Assembly (NCBI RefSeq): GCF_030865425.1 | Contig: NZ_JAVFCB010000002.1 | Coordinates: 124,001-188,000, forward strand | Source of the DNA: Microbacterium capsulatum | GTDB lineage: Bacteria > Actinomycetota > Actinomycetes > Actinomycetales > Microbacteriaceae | Length of the DNA stretch: 64,000 bases | Direction of reading: 5' to 3' | Part shown: piece after piece, positions 1 through 8,038 of the stretch | How the letters are laid out: every line of letters starts with the position of its first letter | Position numbering within the stretch: the first letter of the stretch is position 1 | The notes under the pieces: generated by a model | Seen by the model: the letters and a program-made list of their open reading frames with translations, nothing else | Database searches by the model: none | What the model was told of the DNA's origin: nothing | Position numbers and translations under genes: made by a program

Positions 1-213
1 GTCGACATGATCTCGATGCCGTGGATGATCCCCGCGATCTTCAACGTCGCCGACATGTTCATCGTCACCGGCATGATCTCGATCGCGCTCCTGGTGATCT
101 CCGGTCTCCGCCTCGACGGCACGCGCGATCGCGACGCCAAGGCCGAGCCGGTCGCGGACGCGCCCTCCGGATCCGGATCCGCCGAGCAGGGCTCTGCGGG
201 GACCGAGGCCTGA
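1..213 (+). CDS. lspA: Lipoprotein signal peptidase II (LspA), C-terminal fragment
   Basis: The reading frame is open from base 1, so only the last 70 or so residues are present. The segment [11 protein letters not shown] carries the conserved N-x-A-D motif that supplies one of the two catalytic aspartates of signal peptidase II. It is followed by a final hydrophobic helix and a polar, Asp/Ala-rich cytoplasmic tail. The enzyme cleaves the signal peptide of prolipoproteins after the lipobox cysteine has been lipidated. The stop is 2 bases before the GTG of the pseudouridine synthase gene; an lspA-rlu pair is a common arrangement in many bacteria. The N-terminal part lies outside the window. 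Confidence 0.85.
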   Translation, partial: VDMISMPWMIPAIFNVADMFIVTGMISIALLVISGLRLDGTRDRDAKAEPVADAPSGSGSAEQGSAGTEA

Positions 214-215
214 GC

Positions 216-1139
216 GTGGAGTCCCGCACCCTGCCCGTCCCGGACGGACTGGACGGCGTCCGCGTCGACGCCGCTCTCGCGAAGATGCTGGGGTTCTCCC
301 GCACCTTCGCGGCCGAAGTGGCCGAGGCCGGGGGAGTGTCCCTCGACGGCGTCACGCTCGGCAAGTCCGATCGGCTGCGTGGCGGGGGCTGGCTCGAGGT
401 GGAGTGGCGTCCCAGACAGGAGCCGCGGATCGAGCCGATCCCGGTGCCCGACCTCGGGATCGTCTACGACGACGACGACATCGTGGTGGTCGACAAGCCG
501 TCCGGCGTGGCGGCGCACCCGTCCCTGGGCTGGGAGGGACCGACGGTGGTCGGCGCCCTCGCCGCCGCGGGGTTCCGGATCGCCACGAGCGGCGCGCCCG
601 AGCGGCAGGGCGTCGTGCACCGTCTGGACGTGGGCACGAGCGGCCTGATGGTGGTCGCGAAGACCGAGACCGCCTACTCCGTGCTCAAGCGCGCCTTCAA
701 GGAGCGCACGGTCGAGAAGATCTATCACGCCGTCGTCCAGGGCCACCCGGATCCGCTCGCCGGCACGATCGACGCCCCGATCGGGCGGCACCCGAACCAC
801 TCCTGGAAGTTCGCGGTCATCCCCGACGGCAAGCCCTCGGTCACGCACTACGAGACCCTCGAGGCCTTCCCCGGTGCCTCGCTGCTGGAGATCCACCTGG
901 AGACCGGCCGCACGCATCAGATCCGCGTGCACATGGCCGCGCACCGGCACCCCTGCGTCGGTGACCCGCTCTACGGCGCGGACCCGACCCTGTCCGCCCG
1001 GCTGGGGCTCACCCGGCAGTGGCTGCACGCGCACCGCCTCGAGTTCGCGCACCCCGCGACCGGTCAGTGGGTGCGGACGGAGTCGCCGTACCCCGCCGAT
1101 TTTCAGCACGCGCTGGACGTGCTCCGCGGCGAGGCCTGA
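216..1139 (+). CDS. RluD-type 23S rRNA pseudouridine synthase
   Basis: A 307-residue RluA/RluD-family enzyme that isomerises uridine in rRNA. I chose GTG 216 because the upstream extension of the frame overlaps lspA and has shadow composition, and because the start lies directly after the lspA stop. An S4-like RNA-binding region occupies about residues 12-70. The catalytic motif HRLDVGTSG is at about 135-143, with the catalytic Asp near 138. The later block [11 protein letters not shown] is also typical of the family. It is very probably translationally coupled to lspA. The exact uridine target cannot be assigned from the sequence, so I give no symbol. Confidence 0.92.
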   Translation: MESRTLPVPDGLDGVRVDAALAKMLGFSRTFAAEVAEAGGVSLDGVTLGKSDRLRGGGWLEVEWRPRQEPRIEPIPVPDLGIVYDDDDIVVVDKPSGVAAHPSLGWEGPTVVGALAAAGFRIATSGAPERQGVVHRLDVGTSGLMVVAKTETAYSVLKRAFKERTVEKIYHAVVQGHPDPLAGTIDAPIGRHPNHSWKFAVIPDGKPSVTHYETLEAFPGASLLEIHLETGRTHQIRVHMAAHRHPCVGDPLYGADPTLSARLGLTRQWLHAHRLEFAHPATGQWVRTESPYPADFQHALDVLRGEA

Positions 1140-1152
1140 GCGCCGAACGCGG

Positions 1153-1752
1153 TCAGAGCGCCAGCGCGTCCGTGGCGGCGATCGCCCCGTCGAGGCTCGC
1201 CTCGAGGTAGCGGACGACGGTCTCGGGTGCGACATCCCGGTCGATCACGAGACTGATCAGGGTCTCCTCGGTGAAGGACACCCACGCGCGCAGGGCCACG
1301 CGCAGTGCGGGAGTGTCCGGCCTGCCGAGCTCGGTGAACGCCTCGAGGAGCCGATCCGCGTTCAGATCCCGGGACTCGTCGACGACCCGGCGGACGGCGG
1401 GATCCCCGCTCGCGATCCCGCGCACGAGCGAGTGGAACGTGCGCGGGTGCTGCTGCACGAACTCGGTGATGCGCAGCAGGGTATCCCTGATGCGCTCGTG
1501 GGGCGCGAGCTCGGGCCGCGGTTCCGAGGCGACCAGCAGGCTGTCCCGCGCCATCGTCACGACCGCCAGGTGCATGCCCTGCCGGGTGTCGAAGTAGTGG
1601 AACAGCAGCGGGCGGGAGACGCCGGCCCGCTGCGCGAGAACGTCCATCGTCAGCTCGTCGAGACTGTGGTCGGCGAGGAAGTTGACGCCGGTGGCCACCA
1701 GCTGGGCGCGGCGCTCCGCGGGGCTGAGGCGGGCGCGGCGCGGGTCGGGCAT
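1153..1752 (-). CDS. TetR/AcrR-family transcriptional regulator
   Basis: A 199-residue one-component repressor. The N-terminal helix-turn-helix is clear (VLAQRAGVSRPLLFHYF, about residues 38-54). The C-terminal ligand/dimer domain is helical and diverse, so the inducer cannot be predicted. The gene is divergent from the DUF6230-DUF6114 operon. The intergenic gap carries a perfect inverted repeat over that operon's promoter (1795-1811), which is the likely target. Its own -10 box TAGGCT sits 6 bases before the ATG, suggesting a leaderless message. Confidence 0.9.
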   Translation of the reverse strand: MPDPRRARLSPAERRAQLVATGVNFLADHSLDELTMDVLAQRAGVSRPLLFHYFDTRQGMHLAVVTMARDSLLVASEPRPELAPHERIRDTLLRITEFVQQHPRTFHSLVRGIASGDPAVRRVVDESRDLNADRLLEAFTELGRPDTPALRVALRAWVSFTEETLISLVIDRDVAPETVVRYLEASLDGAIAATDALAL

Positions 1753-1758
1753 GCCACG

Positions 1759-1764
1759 AGCCTA
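1759..1764 (-). promoter_or_regulatory. -10 box of the TetR gene, leaderless type
   Basis: TAGGCT on the minus strand ends 6 bases before the ATG at 1752, placing the expected transcription start at or next to the start codon. No Shine-Dalgarno sequence is present between them. Confidence 0.55.
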
Positions 1765-1794
1765 GCGGCGGATCCGCGGCCCGGCGGGCGCGAT

Positions 1795-1811
1795 ATTGAC
1801 TGTGAGTCAAT
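1795..1811. promoter_or_regulatory. Perfect inverted repeat, probable TetR operator
   Basis: ATTGACT-GTG-AGTCAAT is a perfect 7-3-7 palindrome in the TetR/DUF6230 divergent gap. Its left arm contains the -35 hexamer of the DUF6230 promoter, so bound repressor would block RNA polymerase. The stretch is A+T-rich against a very G+C-rich background. Confidence 0.75.
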
Positions 1812-1823
1812 TAGCAATATACT
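1796..1823 (+). promoter_or_regulatory. Sigma70-type promoter of the DUF6230 operon
   Basis: -35 TTGACT (1796-1801), a 16-base spacer, and -10 TATACT (1818-1823). This is the best consensus promoter in the window. The leader to the ATG at 1874 is about 45 bases and carries a GGAGGA Shine-Dalgarno. Confidence 0.75.
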
Positions 1824-1873
1824 CTGAGGGTCGGGCGTCGCCACCGCAGTCGGCGCCCCAGTCTGGAGGATCG

Positions 1874-2488
1874 ATGAAGTTCTCGAAGTCCGAGCGTCTG
1901 CGCAAGATCGGCTCGTCCCACGCCGGGCGCATCGCGCTCGTCGCCGTTCCCGCCGGTGTCGTCGCCGCCGTCCTGATGGGGGGCGTCGCGCAGGGAGCCG
2001 TCCCCGTCTCGTTCGCCGTGTCGGGGAGCCAGTTCCAGATCAGCGCCTCTCAGCTCGAGGGCACCGGGTTCTCGCAGTACGCCGGCGTCACGAAGGACAC
2101 CCAGGGCAAGGAGCACACGGTCGCCATCGCCAACATCAAGAGCGCGACCCTGGCCGACCTCTGCCAGTCCGTCGTCAGCGACACGCCGCTCGGCAAGGTC
2201 GGCGTGCTCATCAAGGCCGGCGGCAACGGCGCCCCGGCGTCCGCGACCGACCTGCAGATCGGCATGACCGGCCTCAAGGGCGACGCGTCGTTCGGTCAGA
2301 TCCGCATCGGCGTCGACGCGTCGACGGTCAACACCGACGCGAAGGGGAGCGCCGGCGACTTCGCCCAGGACTCCGGCACGATCTCGATCAAGAACCTGCA
2401 GCAGACGGCGTGGAGCACCCAGGCCTCGGTGTTCACCCTCACGGGGATGACGCTGACGCTGACGGACGGATCCCAGGGATGCTTCTGA
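1874..2488 (+). CDS. DUF6230 family exported/membrane-anchored protein
   Basis: 204 residues. A short basic N-terminus precedes one hydrophobic helix at about residues 18-40, followed by an extracytoplasmic domain rich in Ser, Thr, Ala and Gly. The domain resembles the DUF6230 family of actinobacteria, whose function is not established. Two cysteines (near the middle and at the penultimate residue) could form a disulfide. ATG 1874 was chosen for the GGAGGA 6 bases upstream. It is first in an operon with a DUF6114 membrane protein and a secreted proline-rich protein, and is controlled by a promoter overlapped by the probable TetR operator. Confidence 0.8.
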   Translation: MKFSKSERLRKIGSSHAGRIALVAVPAGVVAAVLMGGVAQGAVPVSFAVSGSQFQISASQLEGTGFSQYAGVTKDTQGKEHTVAIANIKSATLADLCQSVVSDTPLGKVGVLIKAGGNGAPASATDLQIGMTGLKGDASFGQIRIGVDASTVNTDAKGSAGDFAQDSGTISIKNLQQTAWSTQASVFTLTGMTLTLTDGSQGCF

Positions 2489-2502
2489 CCGGTGGTGCTG
2501 CG

Positions 2503-3027
2503 ATGACCGACGAGGAGACCACCCAGGACGCGCAACGGCGCGATCGCCGCGGCGCCGAGGATCCTTCCCTCCGCGCGATCCGCGCCGAGGGGGCGGACGC
2601 TGCGGCGCCCGACGGGGTGGAGGTCGCCGAGGCGGGGCCGGTCGAGGAGCCGGCGCCGGAGCACCGCTTCCGCAGCTGGCGCCGCCAGAGGCCGTTCGTC
2701 GGCGGGCTCCTCGTCGCGCTCGGCGGGATCGAGATGTTCTTCTCGGGTCAGCTCGACATCGGGCATCTGCACATCCAGCTCGGGATCGAGGGCTTGCAGG
2801 CCACGATCATCCCGGTCGCGCTGCTGCTGCTCGGACTCCTCGCGATCACGATGCCCGCGCACCACGTCTTCTACGGGATCCTCGCCGTCGTCGTCGCGAT
2901 CTACTCGCTGATCGGGGTGAACCTCGGCGGTTTCCTGGTCGGCATGCTGCTCGCCGGCACGGGCGGCGTGCTCGTGGTGGCGTGGATGGGCGGCTCGCGG
3001 GCGAAGCGCGAGGAGAAGACCTCGTGA
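2503..3027 (+). CDS. DUF6114 family membrane protein
   Basis: 174 residues with an acidic, disordered N-terminal 60 residues and then four predicted transmembrane helices (about 64-82, 98-117, 120-140, 142-162), ending in a basic tail. The arrangement matches DUF6114 proteins, which in actinobacteria sit next to DUF6230 genes. The function is unknown. I took ATG 2503, preceded by a GGTGG; an in-frame ATG at 2479 that overlaps the previous stop is an alternative. The 3' end overlaps the next gene by 4 bases (GTGA), so translation is coupled. Confidence 0.8.
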   Translation: MTDEETTQDAQRRDRRGAEDPSLRAIRAEGADAAAPDGVEVAEAGPVEEPAPEHRFRSWRRQRPFVGGLLVALGGIEMFFSGQLDIGHLHIQLGIEGLQATIIPVALLLLGLLAITMPAHHVFYGILAVVVAIYSLIGVNLGGFLVGMLLAGTGGVLVVAWMGGSRAKREEKTS

Positions 3028-3731
3028 CGTCGCGGCGCCGGGTCGGCGCGATCCTGGCCGGGCTGGCGCTCCTCGCTCCGATGGTCATCGGCGCGGCCGC
3101 GGCGCCCACGTCCCGGCCGGCCGCGCTCTGCTGGTCGCTCATCTTCACCTGTCCGTCGCCGACGCCCACGCCGAAGGCGTCGCCGACGACACCCGGGCTC
3201 CCGGGAGTCCCCGCGCTGCCAGGCGCCACGACGCCGGGGGCCCACCCGGCGGATCCCGCCGCGCCGGCGCCCGCACCCTCGCCGAGTCCGGTCCCGGCGA
3301 CGACGGATGCGGATGCGCCGGTCTTCACGAAGATCCCGGCCTCCATGGGCTCGCAGGGACTGTCGTTCACCGGGCTTCGCGGCATCGCGATCGTGAACGT
3401 CCCCACGATCGACGGCGGCACCGTCCGGGTACTGAAGATCAGCGCCGACTCGATCACGATCACCGGGTTCTCGCTCACCGTCCGTCCGCCGGACGGCCCG
3501 GGTCTCGTGACCACGGCGGACACGATGACGCTCACGGGGCACGTCAGCGTGTACCTCGGCTCGGTCACCGCCACGACGCAGGACGGCCGGAGCCTCACGC
3601 TCGGCACGGACACGCCGCCACCGCTCGACGACGTGTCGCCGGGGTTGCTGCGCGTCACGATGGGCCTCGTCGGCACCATCGCCGACTCGATCCACTACAC
3701 GAACACCGATCAGCGCATCGTCCAGCCGTGA
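3024..3731 (+). CDS. Secreted protein of the DUF6230/DUF6114 operon
   Basis: 235 residues, not assigned to a named family. The N-terminus is a signal peptide (basic SRRR, then a hydrophobic stretch ending in an Ala-rich cleavage region near residue 25). A Cys pair follows at about 33-41, then a long Pro/Ser/Thr/Ala linker typical of cell-wall-spanning regions (about 43-95). The C-terminal 130 residues look like a beta-rich domain with repeated Thr/Ile/Gly segments. The GTG start overlaps the DUF6114 stop. I infer that the three proteins form an envelope-associated unit, with DUF6114 as the membrane partner; this is context only. Confidence 0.7.
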   Translation: MTSRRRVGAILAGLALLAPMVIGAAAAPTSRPAALCWSLIFTCPSPTPTPKASPTTPGLPGVPALPGATTPGAHPADPAAPAPAPSPSPVPATTDADAPVFTKIPASMGSQGLSFTGLRGIAIVNVPTIDGGTVRVLKISADSITITGFSLTVRPPDGPGLVTTADTMTLTGHVSVYLGSVTATTQDGRSLTLGTDTPPPLDDVSPGLLRVTMGLVGTIADSIHYTNTDQRIVQP

Positions 3732-3738
3732 CGTCAGC

Positions 3739-3776
3739 CGGTCTGCCGTGCGGGTGTTCACCTGCGCGGCAGGCCG
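3739..3776. terminator. Bidirectional hairpin between convergent genes
   Basis: A 17-base-pair stem with three G-T wobbles closes on the loop GTTC, 7 bases after the stop of the secreted-protein gene and 33 bases after the stop of the NUDIX gene. There is no marked U tract. Confidence 0.6.
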
Positions 3777-3808
3777 ATATCAGGACGGGCGAGCCGGTGG
3801 GCCGGGCG

Positions 3809-4294
3809 TCAGCCCCGGGGCGGCCGCCCGCCCCGGAAGTGCGCAGGATCGTCCTCCGCGACAGCGAGGGCGATCTTGCGCACATGCGCGTCGTCGACGT
3901 CCCCCATCGCGGCCAGGTCGTAGAAGCCGACCTCGGTGAGCTCGCCGTCGACCGGGTGGGGCTCGCCCGAGACCCAGGTGCAGCGGAACACCAGATCCAG
4001 GTAATCGACCTGGTCGCCGTTGGCGTGCGTCACGCGGGGGAGCTGCTGCACGAGCGCGAGGCGCTCGACCTTCACGACGACGCCGGCCTCCTCGAGGCAC
4101 TCGCGCGCGGCGGCGTCCGCGGGCTCCTCGCCCGGATCCACGATCCCGGAGATCGCCTGCCAGGCGCCGTTGTCGGCGCGCTTGCCGAGCAGCACCTTCT
4201 CGTCGCGGAACACGATCGCGGTGACCCCGACGAGGTTCAGCGGGGCGTGGCCGATGTGCTCGCGGAGCACGCGCACGAAGTCCGGGGTCGTCAT
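3809..4294 (-). CDS. NUDIX hydrolase
   Basis: 161 residues. The NUDIX box G-x5-E-x7-R-E-x2-E-E-x-G is intact: it runs from the Gly of GIVDPGEE to the Gly of ECLEEAG. Such enzymes hydrolyse nucleoside diphosphates linked to another moiety, using Mg2+ held by the box glutamates. The substrate cannot be told from the sequence; MutT-like sanitising of oxidised nucleotides is one option, given that dnaE is the divergent neighbour. The ATG is 6 bases from a TAGCCT box, so the transcript is probably leaderless. Confidence 0.88.
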   Translation of the reverse strand: MTTPDFVRVLREHIGHAPLNLVGVTAIVFRDEKVLLGKRADNGAWQAISGIVDPGEEPADAAARECLEEAGVVVKVERLALVQQLPRVTHANGDQVDYLDLVFRCTWVSGEPHPVDGELTEVGFYDLAAMGDVDDAHVRKIALAVAEDDPAHFRGGRPPRG

Positions 4295-4300
4295 GGATCC

Positions 4301-4306
4301 AGGCTA
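4301..4306 (-). promoter_or_regulatory. -10 box of the NUDIX gene, leaderless type
   Basis: TAGCCT on the minus strand, 6 bases before the ATG at 4294, with no Shine-Dalgarno in between. Confidence 0.5.
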
Positions 4307-4350
4307 TCCTCGCGCCGGCACGGAACCGCGATCGCGGAGCGCCGGCCGAC

Positions 4351-4378
4351 TTCGGATGTCGGACCCCGAAAGTAGACT
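4351..4378 (+). promoter_or_regulatory. dnaE promoter, leaderless type
   Basis: -10 TAGACT (4373-4378) ends 6 bases before the dnaE ATG. TTCGGA lies 16 bases further upstream as a weak -35. The start of transcription would fall on the ATG. Confidence 0.55.
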
Positions 4379-4384
4379 CGACGC

Positions 4385-7300
4385 ATGGCATCAGACTCCT
4401 TCGTCCACCTCCACGTGCACAGCGAGTACTCGATGCTGGACGGGGCCGCGCGCATCGGTCCGCTCGTGCAGGAGGCGGTCAACCAGGGCATGCCGGCCGT
4501 CGCAGTCACCGACCACGGCAACACGTTCGCGGCCTTCGAGTTCTACAAGGCGGCGCAGGCCGTCGGCGTCAAGCCGATCATCGGGATCGAGGCCTACGTC
4601 ACCCCGGGTACGCACCGCAGCGACAAGTCGCGTGTGCAGTGGGGCTCGCCGGAGCAGCGCGGCGACGACGTGTCCGGATCCGGTGCGTACACGCACATGA
4701 CGCTGCTCTCGGAGACCACCGAGGGCATGCACAACCTCTTCCGGCTGTCGTCGACCTCGAGCCTCGAGGGCTATTACTTCAAGCCCCGCATGGACCGCGA
4801 GATCCTGCAGAAGTACTCCAAGGGCCTGATCGCCACGACGGGGTGCCCCTCCGGCGAGATCCAGACCCGCCTGCGTCTCGGCCAGTACGACGCGGCGCGC
4901 GCGGCCGCCGCCGAGTTCCAGGACATCTTCGGCAAGGAGAACTACTTCGCCGAGATCATGGACCACGGCCTCGAGATCGAGCGCCGCGTCACCGGCGATC
5001 TGCTGAAGATCGCGAAGGACCTCGGGATCCCGCTCGTCGGCACCAACGACCTGCACTACACGCACCAGCACGACTCGACGAGCCACGCGGCCCTGCTCTG
5101 CGTGCAGTCCGGATCGACGCTCGACGATCCGAACCGGTTCAAGTTCGACGGCGACGGCTACTACGTGAAGTCCGCCGCGGAGATGCGGCAGATCTTCCGG
5201 GACAACCCCGAGGCGTGCGACAACACGCTGCTCATCGCGGAGCGCTGCGACGTCTCGTTCAACACGAGCGCGAACTTCATGCCGCGCTTCCCGGTCCCGC
5301 AGGGCGAGACCGAGGAGAGCTGGTTCATCAAGGAGGTCGAGAAGGGCCTGCACATCCGCTACCCGGGTGGGATTCCGGACGCGGTGCGCAAGCAGGCCGA
5401 CTACGAGGTCGAGGTCATCAGCTCGATGGGCTTCCCGGGCTACTTCCTCGTCGTCGCCGACTTCATCAACTGGGCGAAGGACAACGGCGTGCGCGTCGGC
5501 CCCGGCCGCGGTTCCGGCGCCGGATCCATGGCTGCCTACGCGATGAAGATCACCGACCTCGATCCGCTCGAGCACGGCCTCATCTTCGAGCGCTTCCTCA
5601 ACCCCGACCGCGTCTCGATGCCCGACTTCGACGTCGACTTCGACGACCGTCGTCGCGGCGAGGTCATCCAGTACGTCACCGAGAAGTACGGTGACGAGCG
5701 CGTCGCGCAGATCGTCACCTACGGCACCATCAAGGCCAAGCAGGCGCTCAAGGACGCGGGGCGCGTGCTCGGCTTCCCGTTCAGCATGGGGGAGAAGCTC
5801 ACCAAGGCGATGCCCCCCGCGGTGATGGGCAAGGACATGCCGCTCGACGGCATGTTCGACCCGCAGCACCCGCGGTACAAGGAGGCCAGCGAGTTCCGCG
5901 TCGTGATCGAGTCGGATCCCGAGGCGAAGACCGTGTTCGACACGGCCCTGGGCCTGGAGAACCTGAAGCGCCAGTGGGGCGTGCACGCGGCCGGCGTGAT
6001 CATGTCGTCGCACCCGCTGATCGACATCATCCCGATCATGAAGCGCGAGCAGGACGGCCAGATCGTCACGCAGTTCGACTACCCGTCCTGCGAGTCGCTC
6101 GGCCTCATCAAGATGGACTTCCTGGGGCTGCGCAACCTCACGATCATCTCCGACGCGCTCGCGAACATCCGGATGAACCGGGGCGAGGAGCTCGTCCTCG
6201 AGGACCTCGCGCTGGACGACCGCCCCTCGTACGATCTGCTCACCCGCGGCGACTCGCTCGGCGTGTTCCAGCTCGACGGCGGGCCGATGCGCGCGCTCAT
6301 GCGCCTGATGAAGCCGGACAACTTCGGCGACATCTCGGCCCTCATCGCGCTGTACCGCCCGGGTCCGATGGGCGCCAACTCGCACACGAACTACGCCCTC
6401 CGCAAGAACGGGCTGCAGGAGATCACGCCGATCCACCCCGAGTTCGCGGATTCGCTCAAGGACATCCTGGAGGAGAGCTACGGCCTCATCATCTACCAGG
6501 AGCAGGTGATGGCGATCGCGCAGCGGGTGGCGGGCTTCTCCCTCGGCCAGGCCGACATCCTCCGCCGCGCGATGGGCAAGAAGAAGAAGTCCGAGCTGGA
6601 CAAGCAGTTCGAGGGCTTCCAGGCCGGCATGCACGCGAACGGCTACTCCGACGGTGCGGTCAACGCCCTGTGGGAGATCCTGCTGCCGTTCTCCGACTAC
6701 GCCTTCAACAAAGCGCACTCCGCCGCGTATGGTGTGATCTCGTACTGGACCGCGTTCCTGAAGGCGCATTATCCCGCCGAGTACATGGCCGCGCTGCTCA
6801 CCAGCGTCGGCGACTCCAAGGACAAGATGGCGCTGTACCTGAACGAGTGCCGCCGCATGGGCATCAAGGTGCTTCCGCCGGACGTCCGAGAGTCGATCAA
6901 CTACTTCGCGGCCGTCGGCGAGGACATCCGCTTCGGCCTCGGCGCGGTGCGCAACGTCGGATCCAACGTCGTCGACGGGATCGTGCAGGGCCGGCAGGAG
7001 GAGAACTTCACCTCCTTCCACGACTTCCTGAAGAAGGTGCCGCTGCACGTCGCGAACAAGCGCACCGTGGAGTCCCTGATCAAGGCCGGGGCCTTCGACT
7101 CGATGGGGGACACCCGGCGCGCGCTCGTGGAGATCCACGAGGACGCGGTGGAGGCCTCCGTCGACCAGAAGCGCAACGAGGCCCAGGGCGCCATCGGCTT
7201 CGACTTCGACAGCCTCTACGACGAGGTCGAGGAGGTCGCGCCGCCCAAGGTCCCGATCCGCCCCGAGTGGACGAAGAAGGACAAGCTCGCGTTCGAGCGC

Positions 7301-7903
7301 GAGATGCTCGGCCTGTACGTCTCCGACCATCCGCTGGCCGGTCTCGAGGTGCCGCTGGCCAAGCACGCGTCGATCGCGATCAACAACCTGCTCGAGTCCG
7401 AGGACCTGCAGGACGGCGACCAGGTCACCGTCGCCGGCCTGGTCACGAGCGTGCAGCACCGCGTCGCCAAGGCGAGCGGGAACCCGTACGGCATGATCAC
7501 CGTCGAGGACTTCCACGGCGAGATCACGATCATGTTCATGGGCAAGACCTACCTCGAGTTCCAGAGCATGCTGCAGCAGGACGCGATCCTCGCGGTGCGG
7601 GGTCGCGTCTCCCGCCGCGACGACGGCATGAACCTGCACGCGCAGTCCGCGTTCACCCCGGACGTCGGCGCGTTCGACGCCGCGGGACCGCTGTCGCTGA
7701 TCGTGCCGGAGCAGCGCGCCACGGAGCGTGTGATCGAGGATCTCGCCGACGTGCTGCGGCGCCATGCGGGGGAGACCGAGGTCATGCTGAAGATGCACCG
7801 CGGCGGTCGCGCCAAGGTGTTCGAGGTGCCCATGCCGGTCTCCGTGACGGCGGATCTGTTCGGCGATCTGAAGTCGCTGCTCGGCCCGCAGTGCCTCGGC
7901 TGA
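4385..7903 (+). CDS. dnaE: DNA polymerase III alpha subunit (replicative polymerase)
   Basis: 1172 residues, normal for actinobacterial DnaE1. The N-terminal PHP domain starts with HVHSEYSMLDG (about residues 9-19). The palm motif PDFDVDF at about 413-419 supplies two of the three catalytic aspartates of family C polymerases. The fingers, the tandem helix-hairpin-helix region and a C-terminal OB-fold (roughly 980-1080, V-T-V-A-G-L-V) follow in the usual order. It synthesises both strands as the core of the replisome, together with the beta clamp and tau. It stands alone in its transcription unit, with a probable leaderless promoter. Confidence 0.97.
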   Translation: MASDSFVHLHVHSEYSMLDGAARIGPLVQEAVNQGMPAVAVTDHGNTFAAFEFYKAAQAVGVKPIIGIEAYVTPGTHRSDKSRVQWGSPEQRGDDVSGSGAYTHMTLLSETTEGMHNLFRLSSTSSLEGYYFKPRMDREILQKYSKGLIATTGCPSGEIQTRLRLGQYDAARAAAAEFQDIFGKENYFAEIMDHGLEIERRVTGDLLKIAKDLGIPLVGTNDLHYTHQHDSTSHAALLCVQSGSTLDDPNRFKFDGDGYYVKSAAEMRQIFRDNPEACDNTLLIAERCDVSFNTSANFMPRFPVPQGETEESWFIKEVEKGLHIRYPGGIPDAVRKQADYEVEVISSMGFPGYFLVVADFINWAKDNGVRVGPGRGSGAGSMAAYAMKITDLDPLEHGLIFERFLNPDRVSMPDFDVDFDDRRRGEVIQYVTEKYGDERVAQIVTYGTIKAKQALKDAGRVLGFPFSMGEKLTKAMPPAVMGKDMPLDGMFDPQHPRYKEASEFRVVIESDPEAKTVFDTALGLENLKRQWGVHAAGVIMSSHPLIDIIPIMKREQDGQIVTQFDYPSCESLGLIKMDFLGLRNLTIISDALANIRMNRGEELVLEDLALDDRPSYDLLTRGDSLGVFQLDGGPMRALMRLMKPDNFGDISALIALYRPGPMGANSHTNYALRKNGLQEITPIHPEFADSLKDILEESYGLIIYQEQVMAIAQRVAGFSLGQADILRRAMGKKKKSELDKQFEGFQAGMHANGYSDGAVNALWEILLPFSDYAFNKAHSAAYGVISYWTAFLKAHYPAEYMAALLTSVGDSKDKMALYLNECRRMGIKVLPPDVRESINYFAAVGEDIRFGLGAVRNVGSNVVDGIVQGRQEENFTSFHDFLKKVPLHVANKRTVESLIKAGAFDSMGDTRRALVEIHEDAVEASVDQKRNEAQGAIGFDFDSLYDEVEEVAPPKVPIRPEWTKKDKLAFEREMLGLYVSDHPLAGLEVPLAKHASIAINNLLESEDLQDGDQVTVAGLVTSVQHRVAKASGNPYGMITVEDFHGEITIMFMGKTYLEFQSMLQQDAILAVRGRVSRRDDGMNLHAQSAFTPDVGAFDAAGPLSLIVPEQRATERVIEDLADVLRRHAGETEVMLKMHRGGRAKVFEVPMPVSVTADLFGDLKSLLGPQCLG

Positions 7904-8038
7904 GCGGTTGTGCGCGCGGGGCGACGGCCCGTCCGCGCCTCGGATCCGACGCTCAGGACCTCTCCACCACGGGCAGGTAGTATCGGGTCCCGTTCGACGG
8001 CCTGTCCCCAGACGGCCGCACGACGAAAGGATTCACCG

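Noticed and set aside
4391..7798. A 1135-codon reading frame antisense to dnaE
   Set aside because: It has Arg/Asp/Val/Leu-rich shadow composition without any domain and is the mirror of strong third-position G+C in dnaE.
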